From Salminus brasiliensis (Eukaryota > Chordata > Actinopteri > Characiformes > Bryconidae): DNA of 64,000 bases. Position 1 is the first letter of the stretch. The number at the start of each line of letters is the position of its first letter. Both the position numbers and the translations under genes were made by a program. Of this stretch, positions 39,849 to 49,232 are shown piece by piece. The stretch covers positions 2,249,480 to 2,313,479 of the forward strand of contig NC_132888.1 in NCBI RefSeq assembly GCF_030463535.1, written 5' to 3'. A model generated the notes under the pieces. The model ran no database searches. It was not told the origin of the DNA and saw only the letters and a program-made list of their open reading frames with translations.

Positions 39849-42499
39849 GTGATGTGTGTATAATCTATTGATGGGAGCTGATGAAGTCTCTGATGTTAAC
39901 GGTTGGTAAGTGCTGTCCATAATCTCATGTTTTTGTTTTTTTTAATTCTCAGCACTGCGGGACATGAGGCTGCTAACTGAATAACATCACAACATCACAA
40001 GTACCTCATTTAGAGCCCCGTGTCTCCCCTTACCCTCAAAGCCGATGTTGCCCATGTGCAGAATGGCAGCCAGTAAACAGAAGATTTCCCAGCTGTCCCT
40101 ATCGGAGAACGTGAGAACCTTGAGAGCCGTGCGGATCCGGCCAAACTCATCCGCATCGTCCTGCCCATCGCACGTGATGCAGTCGCCCTGAAACGGTCAG
40201 AAACAGGGACTATATTTTATTACAGCGTGATCAATGTTGTGATCGTGATAATCAATGCTTCTCTATGGAGTTTAATATTGGTGATATTAAGCAGCACATT
40301 TAGAATAACAGTCACTGCACTCAGAACGGGGCAAATACATAAATACATACATAAATAAATGTCTTATAAATCATATAAATATAATATTTTTAGTATATCA
40401 CCCTCGAGTGAGGGTGGGATAGGAGTTGGGACATCTTTAACTGACCACTAGTTAGTGGTTGTGGATAAGAAGGGCTGAGGTTAGGTGGGGAAGGGTAGTG
40501 GGGGACTGAAGGTGTAGTATGGTGGGCTGGGATTTCTGCCACTGCTGGTAGACCCGTATGACCGTATGCTTTCATACTCCTGCAGATTCAGCTACTTCCT
40601 TCACACTGTGGTCTTTGGCCACGCCCAAATGCAGTCACTCCATTTAGCCAATCATTACCTGCATCTGCTTTCTGTCATATACACACCCCACAGGTATTTA
40701 TAGCCTGATCATCCTCATGCAGCGCCATCTACAGGAGTCTGAGGTTGACTAATTATTTGTCTGGGGGGCTTATTATTTTAAATGAAATATTTATAATCAT
40801 TTTATTTAGATTTTTGAAAAATAACTATTTGTCATGCGTATTATTTTTGTTATAGATAATAAATTAAGCATTAAGTTAAAAAGCAAATCTATGATTTTTT
40901 TTATTATATATTTTTTTAATCTGGTCCCTGAATGCTGAACAAAAAGAAGTACCAGGGTTGTCTTATTTCAGAGGGATGGGAGACCTTCCAGAGCCCTGGA
41001 TAGCTCTGGGCTGGGCTAAACTGAATGGTCAAGATGAGCGTACCTCAGTCAGGTAGTTAAACTGTGTCGCGTCCCCCAGCGCCAGGATGTTCTTCTGCTC
41101 CTCTGGCATCCCCGACAAAAGGCAGTAGAAGATGTGGTAGTTCCTCTCCATTGGGGCCTTCAGGAAAAGAATGAAGAGCTTCAGAGCTTCAGAGCTTTAG
41201 AGCTTCAGTTGGGCTCAAAGAATCATTTCAATCTGTCTGTTTTGATTTCTGAACTCGGCGGCTGCACCTGCTCACCTGGTGGCACACCCGAGACTTCTCC
41301 AGCAGGTACTGCTCAATGTGAGCTCCTTCAATGACGCCTTCTTCGTTGAAGAAAATCTCCACATACTTCCCAAAGCGGCTGGAGTTATCATTGCGGGTCG
41401 TTTTTGCATTCCCGAATGCTGCACGGACCCAAAGAGAGAGGAAACCATCAACCAGACCATCACTTCATCAGGTTTGCTAAATATCCTTCATTTCAGGGTC
41501 ATTTCTCTCGCATCTGGAGCCGCCACCCTGCCCTGTCTGACTGATGAGAAGAACCAGAACCAGAACCAGAAGAACCAGCACTCTGGACAGAGAAGTCCAA
41601 AAGTATACAGCTGTGGATGCACTGCTGGAACAGCCCAGACACACACACGGCTGTATAATCTCCATAGTAATGCATAGGCCACTGCAAAGGAATGACCTGG
41701 AGGGTCTGAAGGTCACTGTGTCCAATGCAGAGTGCGGGGGCTCAATCTTACTCCAATACTTGTAGAATGCCAGCATAGCCAGCCAGCATCAGGACCTGAC
41801 CTCACTGATGCTTTAATAAGTCAAATTATTTATTTTCTATTTTTCTATTTTATATAAAATAAAATTAAATCTATAATTTAAAACATGATAATATATTACA
41901 TATAAGTTAATATTAAAAATACATTAGCTAAACAATATAGGTACGTTTTGACTGAAGGAGTAAGGAGGGTGCATGTTGAACCTCAATAAGGAGACATAAG
42001 GTTCAGAGCCTTGGGGCCACTACTAAGGGGAGGCCCTCAGAAGATCCCTCAGCAGATCTCAGGGCTCTTGATGGTGTATATTGAACATTTTGGAGTCGAG
42101 TATGGACAGATTTGACTCTGTGAGCTTTCTGTTTATGGAAATCTGAACTGCTTAGAGATGCTAGAGGACACAAATGAAGATTATGTTTGGATGAAAATGA
42201 AAAATAATGTGTGAAAATCATACATCTCGTCTCAACTCCACCCTGAACTCAGTAATATGCTGCGCTCTATACGGAAATTGGAACATAGGAAAGTGAATAG
42301 AACCTCCTCAGTGAATGGTGTGCGGCATTGTGGTGTTTTACCCTCCAGGACGGGGTTGGCCTGCAGGATCTGCTGCTCAATCCAGGAGTGCTGACCGCTC
42401 ACTGCTGCCAGAAACTGCAGGATCAGCTTAGTGCTCTCAGTCTTCCCTGCACCAGACTCTCCACTGTGGCCAAATCACATGCAAACAGGGTGAGGACGG

Positions 42500-42533
<34 letters not shown>

Positions 42534-43634
42534 TTAAAGTGGCTCACACACTAATGAGCAGTAAGGATTGCCTATATGCCCTTGCCCATTTTATAACATT
42601 TATATAGTTATATAGGCCACTACATATAGGCCAATGTAGTGTTAGGAGTCTAGCCCAAGGACTCTTATATAACATAGCCACCCAGCCCAGACTCCTAACA
42701 CTACGTATAGGCCAATGTAGTGTTAGGAGTCCTTGGGCCAGACTCCTAACACTACATTAGCCTATATGTAGTGTAGTGTAGGAGTCCTTGGGCCAGACCC
42801 CTAACACTACATTGGCCTATATGTAGTGTAGTGTAGGAGTCCTTGGGCCAGACCCCTAACACTACATTGGCCTATATGTAGTGTTAGGAGTCTGGGCTGG
42901 GTGGCTATGCTATATAAGAGTCCTTGGGCCAGACTCCTAACACTACATTGGCCTATATGTAGTGGCCTATATAACTATATAACTATATAGCCACCCAGCC
43001 CAGGAATCGAACCCCAGTCTCCCACATGGTGTGGTAGCTCACTGTTCAGCCCAGTCATGTTCAAATCCAGACCTTGAATGGGTCATTTTGCTGCTTTGGT
43101 CTGTTACAGGGTTTTTATTCAATACTATATGACTTTAGCTAGAACCCTGGTCTTTATCTGGATTGTAACCACATGCGTTTACACCTGGCAGTCAAACACG
43201 AGCTCGTATCAGCTCGTATACAACAGCCAATCACCTGTGTCAATAAGGCAAAGTACAGGTCAACTAACCTGCTGGTTATTTTAGCTCCATAGCTTTAGTG
43301 CATCGTCCTGCAAAGTAGGCATGGACATAACGAAAAGGCCCGGGGGGGGGTATTTAACCCCTAGAACCCTAGACTTCAGATTTGAATGAATGTCTTTTGC
43401 GACTGAAGTATAGGCCCACATACAGGACTCTGGAGTTTAAATAATAGTGTAAATTAATAATCAGAATCTGAGCTCACCATTTCACACACTTTGCTTCACT
43501 ATGTCTATTAAAATAGGACTGAGATATCCAGGTTTTATGGTGGGTCCTCACCAAAGCAGTAAAACAGTATCTACCCCTTTACCATTACACATTCACATAT
43601 ATTACATATATAGTATGTAATAAAATTGAGTAAT

Positions 43635-43698
<64 letters not shown>

Positions 43699-46600
43699 TA
43701 AGGCCACTGTTTCTGCCTCGGTTGAGAAACTGCTCCAATTTACATACCATCACTTTTAGTAACACACCTGATCTGCGTCAGACCACACTGTGTCCATTCC
43801 GGCAGCGGCTATTTATTATTATATCAATATCATTATCAGTTCTAGCACAGCACTGGACTGGGCACAGCTTTAGTTTATTGACTTTTATAGGAGACAAAAC
43901 TAACTATACAATAAAACAAGGTTAAAAGGTTGTTTAATATTAGAAAAATAATCAAGAAAATATGAAAAATATGCTAGTTTGACGTCTGTTATTATTTAAT
44001 TATTATTTTCATAACTTAAAAATAAACATTTCATTGTGAGTGAGAGCACCGGGCTATTGATGACAGGGTTGTGGGTTCGATGCCCGGGCTCTGCAAGCTG
44101 CCAGAGCCTGCCCAAGGCATACTCGAATTATGCGGCCGCTTAGAGCCCCAACGCCACCAGGGAGCGCCCAAGAGCACCAAGATATCATTTAAAAATATAT
44201 ATATTTTTAAAATAACATAAAATTTAAAGTAAATGATATTACACAGAAAAAAGCATTTTATATTAATTAATTGTCATAGTTGTCTCACCGATACTAGGTT
44301 AATCAGCTCCTGCCATTGGCTGCTGCTGCCACTGCAAATGCAAATATGCGCCACTTGGGTGGTGGTTAAAGGCCCAGGTGCTTCAGCGTATTGCACAATA
44401 TCTCTCTCCCTATAAAACAATGAAGCATCTGGTGCTGAGGTGGTGGTATGGGGGTGGGGGGCTGCTTAGGGCCCCATAAAGGCTTGGGCCGGCCCTGTAA
44501 ACTGCCACTGTTGGGCCCTTGGGCCCTTTAATGAGCCTTTGAAGCTCTGTTCTGAGGATGAATCAGAGAGCTCGTTTGATCAACTAACAAATAATCTCTC
44601 AACTTAGGTTTCAGTCTGTAGGTGACAGAGCTGCTGCAGCTCACCTGATGACGCAGCACTGGCTGTGCTGGTTGCGGCGCAGGTTGAAGTAGCACTTGTC
44701 TGCGATGGCGAAGACGTGGGGGGGCAGCTCGCTCAGCTTGCGCCCGTGGTACAGCCGGACCTGCTCCGCTGTGTAGATGGGCAGCAGCTGGTAGGGATTC
44801 ACCGCCACCAGGACCGAGCCAATGTAGGTCTGAGACAAAAAAAACACACGACACTGGCTGATATGACAGATACTCCACTTCTCCACCTACACTCATCATC
44901 AAACGTCTCTGGAGACCCTGACTGTTATTGCGCCTTTAAGACTGATATATTAGCATATTAGCTCTGTTCTGATTGGCTGAAACACCCCCCCTCTGACACG
45001 TGCACAGCCAGCCACACCTCACGTGCTCCGAACTGCCACCGATGCGACCTCTATACCCGGCTCTGACGCACTGGCTAGCAGACACCAGTGAAGGCCAGTG
45101 CTGCACTAGAGTGATGTGGGGGGGCAGCGCCATCTACCCACCCTAGAGAGAGCAAGGCCAATTGCGCTCTCTCGAGGCCCTGGCTGCCGATGGCTAGCAG
45201 CGTGATCGGGATCCGAACCAGCGACCCTCTGATCACAGTGACAGCGCATTCGTACGCTGGACCACCCAGGCCCCCTGACATGTCATAATAAATGTAGAAT
45301 CTGGGCCCTGAGTGAAGTTTGCTTACGTAGATGATGCCCTGCTTATGGCGGATCAGTAAGTTCCTCAGAATTCCAGCTTCGGTCAGGTCCCCCAGTTTAA
45401 TCATATCGTCCACTCCCTCCATGGAGGTGGGGTGCATGGGCCTAATGGAGGCCCGCTGACCCTCGGACACACACAGCTCCTGAAACAGCAGTGAAACACA
45501 CACATCAGGAGGCTGGAGTGAGTCTGCATATTCCAGTATCAGTAACAGTCCTCCAGTCTAGAGACCAGTGAGGTGATAACAGCACTGTAGTATTAGGTTA
45601 GGTTAAGGTGTAGATTAAAGTTAGTTTAGGTGTAGGTTAAGGTGTAGGTTAAAGTTAGGTTAAGGTGTAGATTAAAGTTAGTTTAGGTGTAGGTTAAGGT
45701 GTAGGTTAAAGTTAGGTTAAGGTGTAGATTAAGGTGTAGATTAAAGTTAGGTTACGGTGTAGATTAAGGTGTAGATTAAAGTTAGGTTTAGATGTAGGTT
45801 AAGGTGTAGGTTAAGGTGTAGGTTAAGGGGTAGGTTTAGGTGTAGATTTAGTTGTAGGTTAAAGTAAGGTTTTTGTGTAGGTTAAGGTTAGGTTAAGGTT
45901 AGGTTTGGGTGTAGATTAAGGTGTAGATTAAGGTGTAGATTAAGGTGTAGATTAAAGTGTAGGTTAAACTTAGGTTTATGTGTAAATTAAGGTGTAGGTT
46001 AAGGTTAGGTTTAGGTGTAGATTAAGGTGTTAGGTTAAGGTGTAGGTTAAAGTTAGGTTAAGGTGTAGATTAAGGTGTAGGTTAAGGTTAGGTTTAGGTA
46101 TAGATAAAAGTGTAGGTTAAAGTTCGGTTTAGGTGTAGGTTAAGGTGTAGGTTAAGTTATAGGTTAAAGTTAGGTTTAGGTGTAGATTAAGGTGTAGGTT
46201 AAGTTATAGGTTAAAGTTAGGTTAAGGTGTAGATTAAGGTGTAGGTTAAGGTTAGGTTTAGGTATAGATAAAAGTGTAGGTTAAAGTTAGGTTTAGGTGT
46301 AGATTAAGGTGTAGATTAAGGTGTAGCTTACAGATGGGTTTATTTGTAGATTAAGGTGTAGGTTAAGGTTAGATTAGGATGTAGATTAAGGTGTAGGTTA
46401 ACTCCACTGCAGGACTATGTTTAGTCATTGTTAGACTGTGGTAACAACACCTTTACTCATTATTTTGACTCCACAGCACGGAGAGTGAGCTCCTGCTCTT
46501 ACCTTCCCTTCATCGTCAAGGAGACGCAGCTCTTCTCCATCTGCCACTTTAACCCGGGCTCCGATAGGGACCCCAATACTGGAGTCCACCCAGACATAAT

Positions 46601-49197
46601 CCCCCTATAATCAACACAGATCACACTCACACTCACTTTATAGATATGTGGAAACTGGCAATACAGATAATGTTATGTAATGTTAATGTAATTATCATCA
46701 TCATCATCATCATCATCATCTTCATCATCTGCTTATCTATACACACTGTAAATAAATAAATAAACATTTCTACAGAAAATCTATTAAATGTTCAGAGTTT
46801 CCTCATATGAACTTCCTGTAGTTTTACTAAATCAACCCTAAAGTAATAAAGAGTAATAAACTGTCACACAAAAACCCTGTATCTCCATTTTCAGATTTGA
46901 ATTTTTGGCATAATGTGAATATGGCAGTTTTCCTTTATATACAATCAGAACTTTATCATAAATCAACCAATAGAAACGCTCCAAAATGACCTGGACTAAA
47001 ATATTTTACTCTGACTTCCACTGAAACTTTGGAGCCTAAGGTGTGGGACCTACAGAATAGTGCCTAAAAAATGAAGTCTGAAGAGTGGGGACTAAAGTGT
47101 TGGGCCTAAAGAGTGGGGCCTAAAGTGTTGGGCCTAAAGAGTGGGGCCTAAAGTGTTAGGCCTAAAGAGTGGGGACTAAAGTGTTGGGCCTAAAGTGTAA
47201 AGCCTGAAGAGTGGGGCCTAAAGCGTTGGGCCTAAAGTGTGGGGTCTGAAGAGTGAGCCTAAAGCGTTGGGCCTAAAGTGTGGGGTCTGAAGAGTGGGGA
47301 CTAAAGAGTGGGGAGTAAAGGGTCTGGCCTAAAGTGTGTGGCCTAGAGTGGGGCCTGAAATGTGGAGTTTAAAGTGTGGGGCCTGAAAAGTGGGGACTAA
47401 AGTGTGGGGTCTAAAAAGTGGGGACTAAAGTGTGGGGTCTAAAGAGAGGGGACTAAAGAGAGGGGACTAAAGAGTGGGGACTAAAGTGTGGGGCCTGAAG
47501 AGTGGGGACTAAAGTGTGGGGCCTGAAGGGTGGGGACTAAAGTGTGGGGCCTGAAGAGTGAGCCTAAAGCGTTGGGCCTAAAGTGTGGGGTCTGAAGAGT
47601 GGGGACTAAAGAGTGGGGACTAAAGTGTGGGGACTAAAGTGTGGGGCCTAGAGTGGGGCCTGAAATGTGGAGTTTAAAGTGTGGGGCCTGAAAAGTGGGG
47701 ACTAAAGTGTGGGGTCTAAAGAGTGGGGACTAAAGTGTGGGGCCTGAAGAGTGGGGACTAAAGTGTGGGGCCTGAAAAGTGGGGACTAAAGTGTGGGGCC
47801 TGAAGAGTGGGGACTAAAGTGTGGGGCCTGAAGAGTGGGGTCTAAAGTGTGGGGCCTGAAGAGTGGGGACTAAAGTGTGGGGACTGAAGAGTGGGGACTA
47901 AAGTGTGGGGACTGAAGAGTGGGGACTAAAGTGTGGGGACTGAAGGATCTGGCCTGAAGTGTGGGGACTGAAGAGTGGGGACTAAAGTGTGGGGACTGAA
48001 GGATCTGGCCTGAAGTGTGGGGACTGAAGAGTGGGGACTAAAGTGTGGGGACTGAAGAGTGGGGACTGAAGAGTGGGGACTGAAGGATCTGGCCTGAAGT
48101 GTGGGGACTGAAGAGTGGGGACTAAAGAGAGGGGACTAAAGAGTGGGGACTAAAGAGTGGGGACTAAAGAGTGGGGACTAAAGGATCTGGCCTGACGTGT
48201 GGGGCCTGAAGTGTGGGGCCTGAAGTGTGGGGACTAAAGAGTGGGGACTAAAGAGTGGGGACTAAAGCGACAGATTCCAGATTAACTACAACATATTTTA
48301 CAACGTTGTTTAAAGGAGAGAGGAGCGATCTTTTATATTTCACAACTAAAAACAATAACAACATTAAACAGAACAAATCTGACCCAGGAAGAGATCCGAA
48401 AAGCACCAGAGCAGCAGAAGGTGATTTTGCAGGATATGGGACTGGCTTTAGACCCTCTAAACTCTGGGGGTTGACTGCGGTGCTCATGGTGAACTGATAC
48501 ACACTGCACGTCTACAGGAGTCTAAACGCTCCAAAAAACCTGGAATGAAATATTTTAACATCGACTTCCCCTGAAGTCCCCTGAAAGTTCAGAAGGTTAT
48601 TTTCATCCCTTGTAAAGCTGCTGGTTTGGTAATGACAGAATTCAGTATATAGATGTCAAATATATCAGCTTTTCATTTTTCATTGTTCTTTTATCATTTG
48701 TTTTATTATTAGTCAGCACTGTAGCCAAAGTTGATTTAAACCCTTTTAATTTAAATTACTTTTCTCCATAATGAGAACCTGTAGTTATTCTTTATACTGT
48801 ATCAGAATTTCATGATGAACGGACCAATAGAAACGCTCCGAAATGACCTGGAATAAAATCTTTTACATTGACTTCCACTGAAAGTTCAAAGGGTTATTTT
48901 CTGGAAAGCTGCTGTTTTGGTTATGGCAGCATTATCTATATCTATGTATAAAAGTATTAGCTTTAATAAAATGGCAAAAACAATAAATTAAAATAGTTTA
49001 TTGGACTTTCTGGACCGGAGGAGTGAACAATATGTTTTGGGGTTTGTTTAAGTAATAGATAAACCTTTAATTTTAAAATAGCAGGGGAGGGTTTTTAGTG
49101 CAGGATATGGGCCCTTTCACACTGCCCATCAAAAGACACTAGAAATTTAATCAAATCAAATTCATCAGATTAATTTCATTATTATATATATATATAT

Positions 49198-49232
<35 letters not shown>

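Noticed and set aside
44028..44115. Functional tRNA gene
   Set aside because: Only a B-box-like segment is present, with no acceptor stem pairing or anticodon arm; it is a SINE fragment.
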